From contig CAUJNA010003240.1 in assembly GCA_963377175.1 (NCBI GenBank), forward strand, positions 84,501 through 148,500: 64,000 nucleotides of DNA, written 5' to 3'. Shown piece after piece: positions 1-12,379 of the stretch (positions are counted from its first letter, which is position 1; each line of letters opens with the position of its first letter). This DNA comes from Effrenium voratum. Lineage: Eukaryota > Sar > Dinophyceae > Suessiales > Symbiodiniaceae. The position numbers and the translations under genes were made by a program. Under the pieces are notes generated by a model. It worked only from the letters and a program-made list of their open reading frames with translations, had not been told where the DNA came from and searched no databases.

Positions 1-340
1 CACACAGAGTCACACCCATGTGGCTGTGACATCTGGTGAGGAACCCCGCAAATCAAATAGCAGGTTGGACATGATGCATAGAGTTGATCTTCACGCCCAT
101 TTGCAAGGGTGGCCCCTTAGAATCGAATGTGGCAACACCAACGGCACTGCCTACCCTCATTCATATGGGAATCTCGAAACAAATCAGATGAATCCCAATA
201 GACTCACGTGGGAACCTCACCCAGACGTGGCAGTCCTGGAGCTGCTTTAATTCTTTTGAAGTCCCAGGTAAAAGGGAGTTGAAAGGAGGCCTTCACCTGG
301 AACCAGACAGAGAGTCCCCATACCCTCTTGCCCCTCACAG
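1..340. other. Non-coding sequence before the first exon
   Basis: I see no convincing coding exon, RNA gene or repeat here. The 3' end reads as intron: a pyrimidine-rich stretch ends in CAG at 338-340, directly before the candidate exon at 341. Confidence 0.4.
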
Positions 341-475
341 AAGTCGCAGGCGGATGTGGTGCGGCCACGGGTGGTGAAGGTCCTGCGGGCCACGCCTACG
401 GTGCCGCCCGTGACCTGCCCCAAAGGCCTGGTGCAAGCGCCGGAGCCCCGGGCTTCGAAGCAAAAGTTGGTATAG
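341..475 (+). CDS. Candidate 3'-terminal exon of an upstream gene, product unknown
   Basis: After the CAG at 338-340 a GC-rich frame of 44 codons runs to a TAG at 473-475. Third codon positions are mostly G or C, as in the better supported exons of this window. The peptide is basic and Val/Pro-rich, with the segment RPRVVKVLRATPTVPPV. A GT at 470-471 could instead be a splice donor, in which case the TAG would lie in an intron. Upstream exons are outside or unseen, so the product cannot be named. The minus strand is also open over part of this stretch, which lowers confidence. Confidence 0.45.
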   Translation, partial: KSQADVVRPRVVKVLRATPTVPPVTCPKGLVQAPEPRASKQKLV

Positions 476-604
476 TATTGAAACTTGTTTGAGCACACGG
501 GGAAAGCAGCATTTTGGCACCTTTGGAGAAAGAGGCAACATGCAAGTTATTCTACCAGATAGTCTGTGATTGAATGCCTAGAAAGAGCAAAGGGACATTT
601 ATAA

Positions 605-2398
<1,794 letters not shown>

Positions 2399-2419
2399 AC
2401 TCCCGAGGGGGGGTCTGTC

Positions 2420-2545
2420 TGAGTTGAGTGGCACTCTCGAACAATCCAACCGAGTAAATCAGTCGAGCGGTGGCTTTCCGGCTTCCCTCTACCAATGCAA
2501 CATGAAGCGCGCACAGCAAGAAAATCAAAGGGCCAAAACGACGTT
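2420..2545. repeat. Diverged direct repeat, copy 1
   Basis: Begins GAGTTGAGTGGCACTCTCGA and carries AATCCAAC...AGTAAATCAGTCGAG followed by a GGCTTT core. The same order of words recurs about 708 bases downstream (copy 2 at 3128), including a later block with an ACAGCAAGA match. It therefore looks like a dispersed element that flanks or transports the CA arrays rather than a gene. Confidence 0.6.
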
Positions 2546-2559
2546 GAATCATTCATTAC

Positions 2560-3115
2560 AGGTGCGCAGTCCCAGCAGAAAAGACAGGAGAAAAACAAAC
2601 CAAAACGAAGCAAAAAGGCCCCAAGTTGGATTTCCGCAGGCTAAATCCTCAACCAAGAAACAAGACAAACAGAGAACCCAGGTTTAGGGTCACCGACGGG
2701 TGCAACAACTTTAAACAGCGCAAACGTCCTCAACCTCGTAGACGAAAAAGCGCCGCGAAGTTGAAGAACGACAGGGGAGCAGCCCATCCCTAGACGGGCG
2801 AAGATGAGGAACATGAGAAAGTGCGGAGGAGAGAAAAACGGGAGAAAGAAGGGAAGGAGAGAGAGAGAACGAGGGGCCCGAGCCAGAAGGCTGACAAGAA
2901 GAGAACAGCGCGGAGAAGGGGGCAAACAACTCGAAGAGACACAGGCCATCCCTAAACGCGGATCGTGAAAATGGCGCGAGATCGAGACCAGGAGGAGACG
3001 CCGCCCCTAGACGGGGATTACGAGGAAAACAAACAACCCAACGCGACGCAACAGTCAAGCCAAGCCAACTGCAAGTCGGTATTTTTGTCTGAAGAGGGTG
3101 CCTTGATAAACCAAG
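2560..3115. other. Purine-rich spacer without a recognised gene
   Basis: A/G-rich sequence lies between the two direct-repeat copies, densest from about 2810 to 2900 (GAGAGAGAACGAGG and similar). No exon-like GC3-rich frame with matching splice sites was seen on either strand. Confidence 0.5.
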
Positions 3116-3119
3116 GTCG

Positions 3120-3250
3120 CACGATCAGCTGAGTCGAGTGGCGCTCTCGAGCAATCCAACTCAGTAAATCAGTCGAGTGGCGGCTTTTCTCTAGGGACAA
3201 CAGCGTCACCAAAGCAACGTGACAGCAAGAGAAACAAAATCGTCCCCGCC
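3120..3250. repeat. Diverged direct repeat, copy 2
   Basis: Matches copy 1 at 2420: GAGTCGAGTGGCGCTCTCGA, then CAATCCAACTCAGTAAATCA and a GGCGGCTTT core. Both copies sit next to a CA-rich array, copy 1 after one and copy 2 before the next. Confidence 0.6.
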
Positions 3251-3361
3251 GCACCACGGATGCATCACTGGCGGCCCAGTGAGCATCCATGCCCAGTAAG
3301 CATTCATGGCGCCCCTGAGTTTGAACATGAGTAGTTCCTGGATAATTAGATTAGGGGCTCC

Positions 3362-3625
3362 GCGCGCACACACGGAGAGACACACACACACACACACACA
3401 CACACGCAGATACGCACGCGCGTGCGCGCAGACGCACGCACACACAAGACAGACGCACACACACACACACACAGAAGGACACACACACAGACAGACGCAC
3501 GCAGAAACACACTCACGCAGACAGGCGCACGCAGAGAGACACACGCACACACACACAAGCACAGAAGCACGCACAGACACACTCCGACGCACACACACGC
3601 ACAGAGACACAAGCGCAGGCACACA

Positions 3626-3676
<51 letters not shown>

Positions 3677-4194
3677 TCGCACACACACACAGACACACAC
3701 GCAAACACACAGACCCACACACACACAGACACGCAGATCACACACACACACACCCAGACACACACCGACACGCAGACACACAGACACACGCACAGACACA
3801 TGCGCACAGACACACGACACACACCACACACACACACCAACACAACACAACACAACACAACCCGACGCAACAAAACACAACACACAACGCAGCGCAACGC
3901 AACGCAACACGCAACACAACACACACCATACCACACCATGACTCAACACAACACAACGCAACACAACAAAACACAACACAACACAACAAAATACAACACA
4001 AGACAAGACAAGACTAGACAAGACAACACAACACAACACAACACACACACAACAACACACAACACACACGCAACACACACAAAACACAGCACACACACAC
4101 ACACACGCAACACACACACACACACCACACACACACACACGCCACACACGCAACACATACACACACAACACGCACAACACGCACAACACACACA

Positions 4195-4226
<32 letters not shown>

Positions 4227-4445
4227 CACGCACGCACGCACGCACGGACGGACGGACGGATGGACGTACGGACGGACGGACGGACGGACGCACGCACGTA
4301 CGTACGTACGTACGTACACACACGCAACACACACACACACACCACACACACACAACACACACAGCGCACGCACAACCACACACACACCATATACACACAA
4401 CACAGACGCACACAACACAGACCACAAAACACAAACACACAGCAC
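3362..4445. repeat. Second CA-rich simple-repeat block with CAACA, ACGC and ACGG tracts
   Basis: (CACA)n with interspersed CAGA units, then CAACACAACA (about 3838-4050), then (CGCA)n, (CGGA)n and (CGTA)n tetranucleotide tracts at about 4196-4315, and CA again to about 4445. Long open frames here are repeat artefacts. Confidence 0.95.
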
Positions 4446-4569
4446 ACGCATGTCTTAGGTGCGAGTGCCGACCCCCCTACATGTACACAGTATTGTCTTC
4501 CAAAGGGGCGCACTCGCCGGAGCTGCATTTGGCATGCATGGCGATTGACGTTTACCCGCCCCATAGCGA

Positions 4570-4645
4570 ATGTAAACACACACACCATACACACAGAACA
4601 CAGGCGCACACAACACAACACAACACACACACACACTCACCCACT
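4570..4645. repeat. Short CA/CAACA repeat
   Basis: ACACACACCATACACACAG followed by CACAACACAACACAACACAC, the same unit types as the block ending near 4445. The 120 bases between are unique sequence with no exon evident. Confidence 0.85.
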
Positions 4646-4649
4646 CGTA

Positions 4650-5230
4650 GCTGAGGTTGGAGGCGATGCAGAAAGGGGAAGGCCAGGGCCCGACTGCCAG
4701 TCGACATACTTCGGGCTTGTGATATGGGTGTGCGCTTTTTGAGGCTACCTTTTGGGTTTGTTTACAGGGAGGGCGAAAAGGAACACTACCATATCAATTC
4801 CCCTTTTCGACGCCATGTGATGGACAACCCAAGTGGCCCCGCTTAGCTGCACTGGCTGTTTGGCCAGGCTTGGCGGCCGCCTCGCCACGGGAGCTTCAGC
4901 CGACGTCTCCTGGCCGGGCCGATGATCTTGGTGGGCTTGTTCTTGTTTGCTGGTTGCCTGCAAAAGAACTGTAGGCCCCCTATGATGTATCATGGCAGCT
5001 CCGCCTGAGGAGGGGAAGTAGGCTAGAAAGCTTAGAGAGGACCACTACTTGTTCCTGAAGTTGCTCCTTGAACAGGCCCACCCCCCCCCCCCCAGTAAAC
5101 GCGCAATCAGAGGTGTATGTGTGTGTGTGTGTGTGCATGCGTGGACTTGAACGATGTCGGTGGGAGGAGATGGTTCTAGATGAACGGGCCAAAGTGCCAG
5201 GCCGAAAAGACCGGTCCGTGTGGATTGGCG
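4650..5230. other. Intergenic or intronic spacer with poly-C and TG runs
   Basis: Contains a run of C (about 5081-5093) and a (TG)n run (about 5116-5134). No exon with credible splice context was recognised. Confidence 0.5.
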
Positions 5231-5238
5231 CTCGCAAG

Positions 5239-5295
5239 CCGCGGTTGATGAACTGGGCGCAGCTGGCGAGGCTGGAGACGGAGGAGGGGGCTTTG
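5239..5295 (+). CDS. Possible short exon, Ala/Gly-rich
   Basis: After an AG at 5237-5238 the frame reads AAVDELGAAGEAGDGGGG with strong G/C third positions. A second frame on the same strand is also open over this stretch, and no phase-matched neighbour was found. It could be a 5' exon of the coiled-coil gene that follows, or chance. Confidence 0.25.
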
Positions 5296-5656
5296 GCACT
5301 GCTTGCGTGGGACATTTTGATTCCCGCTTTGGTCACAGATCGAGTTCCCCACTACAGATGGTTTGTGCGTTTGTCCTCAAGATCAGTTGGTTTGTTGAAC
5401 ATAGATTAATTCCACCTTGGTTTAATCATTTTCCATGCCATCCAGTTTTCGCTTGCTTTCGTGTGCAGCACCGTTCCAGCTGATTCATATGGGTTGTTTC
5501 AACAGGGTTCCTCAAAGGATATGGCACATACATTATGACCACATAAAGCCAGCTTTTTCTTCATCTACCATGTGATTCTAGGTGTATCTTTTACGGCCCC
5601 CTGTTGATGTCAGCCAAGGCCCCTGATTGAACGCAACACATCCAGCCGTTTCTCAG

Positions 5657-8600
5657 GAGCCCGCGGCGGAGACGGAGACGTTTCTCGCGGTGCCGGAGAA
5701 CGAGGCGAGGGCGGCCCTGGCGGAGCTCGGGGATCCAGAGCCGCGCGGCTGCAATGCAGGGGGTAGGAATCAGTCCCGAAAATGGACACGGCTTCTATTT
5801 CCCGTTCCTTCCCATTAAAATTGGCAACTCCCCTTTTGATTGAGAGTACCCTTGGTTGAAATGGAAGTTTTGTGTCCCCCAATTTGACATACCCAGGATT
5901 CTTTTGGTTCCGCAAAAGGCGGAATTTTCTCTTTTGGTTTCTTTGAGACCCTTGTGGCTGGACAACATCCTTTGTTGAGCGGCTGTGCTTGCCTTTGCGG
6001 GGTGACCCTTTTGCATCCGATTCGGAGACTCCCCGATTGCTGCGCCCAGGCTTGGCCGCATCTGCCGAGGGAGCGCGGCTCAGATCAAATCAGCTGTGCC
6101 CGTGGCACGGTGGGCATGTCCTGAAAAAGTCCTAAATGGAGTTTGTCTGCCTTTGAGCCGGTAACCTGAAACAGGCCAAGGGCTCCTTTTCGGGCTGGTG
6201 TTCAAAGGAGACGCCAAGAGGAAGCCGGCCATGCTGACCATTTTACGGGGCTTCTGTTGGGAGACGCCCAGCGTAGGTGCCGGTGGTGCAGCAGGAGTTG
6301 GAGCGCCAAAACCTGGAGAGGGCACAGATGAGGAAGCGCTTGTTCGAGGCGCGTGGCTAAGCAGCGCGCTATGCGGCAGTTGCCAGTCTGACAGTCTGAA
6401 TTGGCAGGCATGACCTGTCTTCAGGCATCCCCGCCTCTATGCGCTGGCAGTTGCTTGTCAGTGGCCTCGTGTGCCATATCGTAGGATCTCGCCGGTAGTT
6501 TGCGCACATTTCAACCATGCGGTGTTCCCCTGTGGCCCCTCAAGCATCCATGTGCCGTGTGGCGCATTTTCCGTCGCACCCAAGCCCTCCGCATCTTGGG
6601 GAATCTCGAGGGGCAAGTCGTGCATAGGTAGTATACGACATCAATCAATGGCATGATTTGGGTCTACTCCTTTGATGATTTGAAAAGGGCCTAACCACCA
6701 GGCTCCTTTCTCTTCTTTTTGTTTTTTTGGTTGGGGTGCGGGGTGTCGCCATGGACCCCCTTCAATGTCAGATTTGGATGACTCCTTCGGGGCAGATTGC
6801 GACAGGAGGAAGCCCAGCGGGGGCGCCAACTGGCGGCGCGCTTCCGCCAGAAGCGCGAGGCGGAGGCGGCCAAGGCGGGGCGAGTCCAAGGGCCACAGGC
6901 GCATTACGGGTTCCGTTTCGGCACCGTGTTTTGGGGTCCCCGTGTGGGGGGGCACCTCACATGCAACCATGGAGTTTTTGGCTGGTTTTTGAAACAAAGG
7001 GGAGTGCATACTTTTTTTGGAGACGACCTCATTTCGGGGCCAAAACAATGGTTGCTTCCCCTTTGCAGTCCCGTTGAAAGAACCAAACAAGTAAAAATAC
7101 CTTTCAGTTCTTAATCATACAGTATACTCATCTACGGGTTGACAAGCAACTGCGAAAGAGGAAACACACATCCACTTAAGTGGGTGGGACCAACCCCCTT
7201 GACTTTCACACCAAACAATTTTCCATCCAACTGAGTCAGATGTCCTTTTTTGGACCATGTCCAAGCGGGATTGTTGAGCCTCACTCAGGAGCAAACACCG
7301 CAGCCGGAGCAAGGCGTCAGGAGCTTTGCCGAGGCTGGGAAAAAGGCAAAGGCTCGTGCCGAGCCTGGCCACTATTCTGTGCGGTTTACTTCGCAGAAGG
7401 GGCTTGCTTCCCATTGGCTTACCATGCTTCACGTCGGATTATATCGGATTATAACTGCAAAATGTAGGGTCCGGAGGGATGAGTGCCCATGCCTTGCGGA
7501 GCGACTTTGCCCAGCTTGACTTGGATCTCAAGACCCCTCTCGGTTTTTTTCCTTCAGGGCAGTTCTCAGCTTCGTTCCTGAAATGCGCAAGGCCGCAAGG
7601 GGCCAAAAGGCGCATGTGCCAACGGCAGCCCGTTCGCGCTCTCAGATCCGGGAGCTCGAGCGTGCGGAACGCTCCGAACGTCTGGCCCGCGCCGCCGCAA
7701 CGGCACCTCGCCCAAAAGGGCGCGGCGTGGGTCGTTGGGTACGTGACATGTGTCAACGTAATTAGGGGCACCGGAGTACCTCAGAATGGAGGTTGTCCTT
7801 TTGGTTTCCGAAAACACACGCAAGCTGCCTTGTTGCCCTTTTAAAACTCTATAACCATTTCATACCTTTTCATGCCTTCCACATCCTTTAATTCCCTTTT
7901 TACCACCACATGCAAAAGGTGACGACTCCTGCGGTGCAGTGATATCACTGATGCCCGCAACTGTCACACTTTCATTGCAGCTGAAACAAAAGGGTTTCCG
8001 GCAATCCCGACTCTGTGCGTAGGACAATTGGCTTCGGGCATGGTGTGGGACAGGCTTCGGCTGCCAAGTTTTTGATTTTGTGGGTGGGCTCACGGCAGGT
8101 TTCAAGTTTGCATAGCTTGAAAGGTTGCCCATTGCATGGGCCATTGTTTCGACTGTTGTTTGGGTTGCTGGTCTTGAGAATGGCTTTGAGGCGTGCTTCA
8201 GAGTGATGTCATTATCGGGAAGGGATGTTGTCGGCTCTCCCGCAGGGTGAGGATTGGTGCAAGCTTTTGTGCAGGCTTGATTTGAGGACGGTTGTCCATG
8301 TGTTTTGTCCAAGGTTGGTTGCCGTCCCCAGCACCTCCCCAGAACAGCAAACAGACCACAAACCAAAAAAACAACGAAACCACCAAATCAGCAACGGCTT
8401 CCTGCAGCTTCGGGTTTTGGTCCTGGCCGCCTTTTGTTTTTTGGTCGCTTCGACCTGCCCTTGGCCGAACCGAGTGCCGGCGCGCCTCCTGCAGTGTGTC
8501 GCCGCGGGAGGAGAAGGCTGGCAATCCCCGGGAGGAGGCCCACGAGGCGCGGCATCGAGCCGAGCGAAATGGGTTCCGAGCCGAGGCCTGAAGCGAACCG

Positions 8601-10865
8601 AGGGGTTTTGGCCAGGGCTCGAGGCAGTCGTTGGATGTTTTGGAGCTGCTGGCGATGAAACAATTCTGAGCCGCAAATTGGATAACAAACGCCCTTTCGA
8701 AGGTACCTGGTGTCATGCATGCTTTTGGGCTTTCTTTCCTGTAAGGGTTTCCCGCAGAAAAGCCATGGCTAACCTCCTTTGGCTGACCGCGAGAATCCAC
8801 ATCAAACCACATTTTGTCAACAGCTGCCCAGTTCACTGATTCACTGAGTACGGCCGGCTTTAGTTGCGTTTGCTAGCGCCACTGCTATTGACATTGTGCG
8901 TGGTCTAAAAGCATGCCGTCGCAGGTACTGCTGTTTGGCCCATCAACTCTACCGTTGCTCTAGTGCGACTCGTGGCCATTGCAATCGCCACGGCGGTTGC
9001 TGCTGTTGCTCATTGAGATTTGGGTCTTGGCGCGTTGCTGTTACCATGTCTACGCTGTTTTTGCCGCCACTTCTACCACGACCACTGACATTTCAAGTCT
9101 TACCGTGCATTGCTTACCAGAACTTGCCACAACCTTTGTTTGCGGGATGGGTGTGTGAGGCAGCGAGTCTCCCACAGGCTGGGGGGAAGGGTGGGGGTGG
9201 GCCCCTCTTGAATCTTTGGCCTCCGTGAGGATTCCGACAGCGGCCTCGGCACCTCTTCAGAGTCCGAGGGGCACGTGATTTCAGAGCGGTCGAAGAGGCT
9301 AAGGAGGACCGGGGCCGTTGGGCTGTCCGCTGGGCCTCCAAGCAAGGATCTCCGGCAAGCTGATGGCGGGGTGTCGTCGGTGAGTTGACTTGGCAAGGCA
9401 GGTCTGATAGGTTTCGAGGCGTGCCCAGTGCCCAGCTCACAACCCCCTTAGAGGTGGGCATGTGGCCTTGAAGCCATGGCAGATTTGCACGTGCTTACTA
9501 TTCATTTAGTAGGTGCCAATTGTGATTCCGAAGGAACACAAAGGCTTGAAACATGCAGCTCCAAGCCCTGGCTCCTGCAAGGAGGATCAGGGACGCTGCC
9601 ATCAATGGTATTCGTGCGGCTCACACGCATCCCGCTAATTTCTTTCTGGGTGCACTTGCAGCAGCCACGGCTGATGGCCGATGGCGGGGACCATGCCGTT
9701 CAGATGCCACAAGTTGTGTGTGCCTAGCTTGAAGCCCTTGCCAAGTTTGTACATCCAAGGAGAAGAAAAAGTATGTGGACCGCATGCATCGTAAACGGAG
9801 GTACCGCGAGGCCTGGATTTTTTGTTGCTTGATCCTGGATTGATCCTCCCCCAAAAGGTGAAGGAAATCAGCCAGGTGTTTGTCAATCCGGTTTTCTCCT
9901 TCCAGCCATTGGCGGCCAGTTTGGGCCCGGTTGCGACTTGGGAAGTTCTCCCACTGGCTTCTAGAGGCGGATAGGCAGTAGAAACTGTTCAAGGGAACTT
10001 GGCAGATACTGAATGCTTGTTTCTCGGACCGGCTTTCCAATTGAGCGCGAGCCAATTGCGCCTGAGGCGTGCTGGCAGGCATTGCCAAAACAGGAGCGGG
10101 CTGCCATCGAGACGGTGCCCTGGCAACATGGGGGACGGAGGGTGCGTTGAAAAGGTTTGAGCCTTGCGCACAGTTGTCAGCTCTGGAGCGCTCTTTCTTG
10201 ATTTGAAGGCACAATTACATTCAGTAGCACTTGTGCTCTGCATCCAATGAAGCTCATGGGGTTACAACCAGGAGTTGTAGATCCGGCAGCCTTGAGCAAC
10301 GTGGAGTTTGACAAGATTTTACTGGGCTGGAATTGCGTCTTTTGGCGGAGATGGACGGGCCCCTCTTGATGCGTTCAAGCCCCTGCCCGGTGCCAACAAA
10401 GCAGACTCAACCCCACCAACTTGACGATGCCTCTGGGGGCAGTGCAAGCCAGTCTTGTTTCACATGGCCCTTCCCTTCCGGAAGCCGAAGAAGGTTGCAG
10501 AAGCCAGTTTTGATGAAGCAACTCTATTGGTTTGACGAGGGTTGCAACTCGCTTTCTCTCTTGCCGGGCAAACCAACACCTTGCTCCATGATGCGCCTTC
10601 TTAAGCCATCCAGCCACATATGTTTGGACATGTGCGTTGGGGCCTAGAGGCCCTCCTTTCAAAGGAAGTTTTCTAGGTTTGGAAACTATGGCCGAAGTGT
10701 GTATTATTTTGGAGTTTGGCAGCTTCAAGCTCAGGTCCTTTGGACTCAGACTGTAGGGCTATGGTTGCTTCCATGGCGAACTGCGTGCTCGCTTCAATAT
10801 GCTTTCAAGCAAATTCTCGCCATTCTTCTCTGCAGCACTGTTTGGTCAGCATCTTTCCCCTGCAA

Positions 10866-10899
<34 letters not shown>

Positions 10900-11103
10900 T
10901 CTCACTCTCTTTCTCTTTCTCTCTCTCTCCTTCTCTCTAAGTCTTTTTTCTCTCATTCTCCCATTCTTTCCCTCCCCCCCCCCCTCCCCTCCCCTTGCCC
11001 CACTCCCTCCCTCCCTTGCTCCTCCACGCTTGTGGCCTCACAGGTCTTCAAGCTGCACTGCGACAAGGACGCGGGTTGCACCCTTAAGATACCAGCTGGA
11101 TAG
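5657..11103 (+). CDS. Charged coiled-coil protein, seven exons recognised, function unknown
   Basis: Exons as read: 5657-~5747, 6277-~6350, 6806-6874, 7646-7719, 8495-8575, 9230-9379 and 11044-11103. The middle exons are rich in Glu, Arg, Ala and Gln (EEAQRGRQLAARFRQKREAE; VVQQELERQNLERAQMRKRL), as expected of a long helix or coiled coil. Exon 9230-9379 is Ser/Gly-rich (DSDSGLGTSSESEG) and has a clean GTGAGT donor. Phase closes from 7719 (two leftover bases, GC donor) to 8495, and from 9379 to 11044. The last exon follows a long CT tract, reads VFKLHCDKDAGCTLKIPAG, and stops with TAG at 11101-11103. I recognise no family. Some exon ends are approximate, the start codon was not found, and further exons may be missing. 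Confidence 0.55.
9390..10868. other. Intron-like sequence within the coiled-coil gene
   Basis: Lies between the exon ending at 9379 and the terminal exon at 11044. Several short frames are open but none has the GC3-rich texture and AG|G boundary seen in accepted exons. Confidence 0.45.
10869..11020. repeat. CT-rich polypyrimidine tract
   Basis: (CTCTCT)n with CTTTCT variants, then C-rich CCCTCCCC sequence to about 11020. It ends about 20 bases upstream of the acceptor AG at 11042-11043, so it may serve as an unusually long polypyrimidine tract for the terminal exon of the coiled-coil gene. Confidence 0.85.
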
Positions 11104-11128
11104 ATGCAAAGGCCTGATAGGCAGAGAG

Positions 11129-11179
11129 AAATAGAAAGAGAGAGAGGGTGTGCGAGAGAGAGAGAGAGAGAGAGAGAGT
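11129..11179. repeat. GA-rich simple repeat
   Basis: (AGAG)n beginning 25 bases after the stop codon of the preceding gene. It is complementary in composition to the CT tract upstream of that exon, so the last exon is flanked by a CT run on one side and a GA run on the other. Confidence 0.85.
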
Positions 11180-11224
11180 ACCCGGTTGTTGAGTGCATTG
11201 TATTGGGAGAAGGGGTCTGCCTAT

Positions 11225-12185
11225 TTCAACACCAGCCTCTAAGCCTCTAAGCCTCTAAGCGCCCAAGCCTGTTACTTCTAATCAACAGCCGCGCAAGCCT
11301 CTAAGCCTCTAAGCGCCTAAGCTTATAAGCCTCTGCTCCCAGCGCCTGCTTAGAGGCTGAGAGGCGTGGAAGCGTGGAGGCTTTAAAGGTGAGGAGGCTT
11401 GCGATTTGGGCCTCTACGAAGCCTCTAAGCGTCTAAGCCTCCAAGCAGCGTGGAGGCTACAAGGCTTAGAGGCTTAGAGGCTTAGGAGCGTGCAGGCTTA
11501 CGGACCTAGAGGTTTAAAGGCTTTGGGGCGTGCAGGCTCAGCGGCTGAAAGGCTTAGAAGCTGACAGGCTTGGAGACTTAGAGGCTTAGGGGCGTGGCGG
11601 CTGGAAGACTTAGAGGCTTAGAGGCTTAGAGGCGTAGAGGCTTAGGAGCGTGCAGGCTTACGGACCTAGAGGTTTAAAGGCTTTGGGGCGTGCAGGCTCA
11701 GCGGCTGAAAGGCTTAGAAGCTGTCAGGCTTGGAGACTTAGAGGCTTAGGGGCGTGGCGGCTGGAAGACTTAGAGGCTTAGAGGCTTAGAGGCTTAGAGG
11801 CTTAGGAGCGTGCAGGCTTACGGACCTAGAGGTTTAAAGGCTTTGGGGCGTGCAGGCTCAGCGGCTGAAAGGCTTAGAAGCTGACAGGCTTGGAGACTTA
11901 GAGGCTTAGAGGCGTAGGGGCGTGGCGACTGGAAGGCTTAGAGGCTTGGAGGCTTAGAGGCTTAGGAGCGCGCAGGCTTACGGACCTAGAGGTTTAAAGG
12001 CTTTGGGGCGTGCAGGCTCAGCGGCTGAAAGGCTTAGAAGCTGACAGGCTTGGAGACTTAGAGGCTTAGGGGCGTGGGCGGCTGAAGACTTAGAGGCTAG
12101 AGGCATAGAAGGCTTAGGAGGCTTAGAGGCTTGTGTGCTTGAAGGGGCTTAGAGGCTTAGAAGCTTAGAAGCTTAGAAGCGTGTG
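11225..12185. repeat. GAGGCTTA minisatellite with 160-bp higher-order repeat
   Basis: A short word of 8-10 bases (GCCTCTAAG, or GAGGCTTA on the other strand) is repeated throughout, first in one orientation (11235-11350) and then mainly in the other. Within it a longer unit starting GGAGCGTGCAGGCTTACGG recurs at 11485, 11645, 11805 and 11965, an exact 160-base period, with only a few substitutions between copies. The array lies between the stop of the coiled-coil gene and the first recognised exon of the EF-hand gene. Confidence 0.95.
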
Positions 12186-12379
12186 GCGAATTTCAGACCC
12201 CATTTCCCAATGCACTGGTTCAGTGGCACCCTCTAAATCTTTCCCCTGCGTTCCTCACTAAAAATTGAATCAACCAATCAGAAGGCTTCCCCTGACTGAA
12301 AGGGGACGGAAAACCTTTGTGCTTTTCAATTTTCCCTTGGGCCCTCAGAACCCACCAGTCCAATTTTTCGGGTCACGAG

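Noticed and set aside
3206..4654. Long His/Thr and Cys/Val frames in the second CA block
   Set aside because: Same artefact of simple repeat; no start context, no splice logic, no conserved domain.
8198..8836. Minus-strand frame of about 212 codons
   Set aside because: It is the shadow of the + strand exon at 8495-8575 plus intron; no AG acceptor or GC3 pattern on the minus strand.
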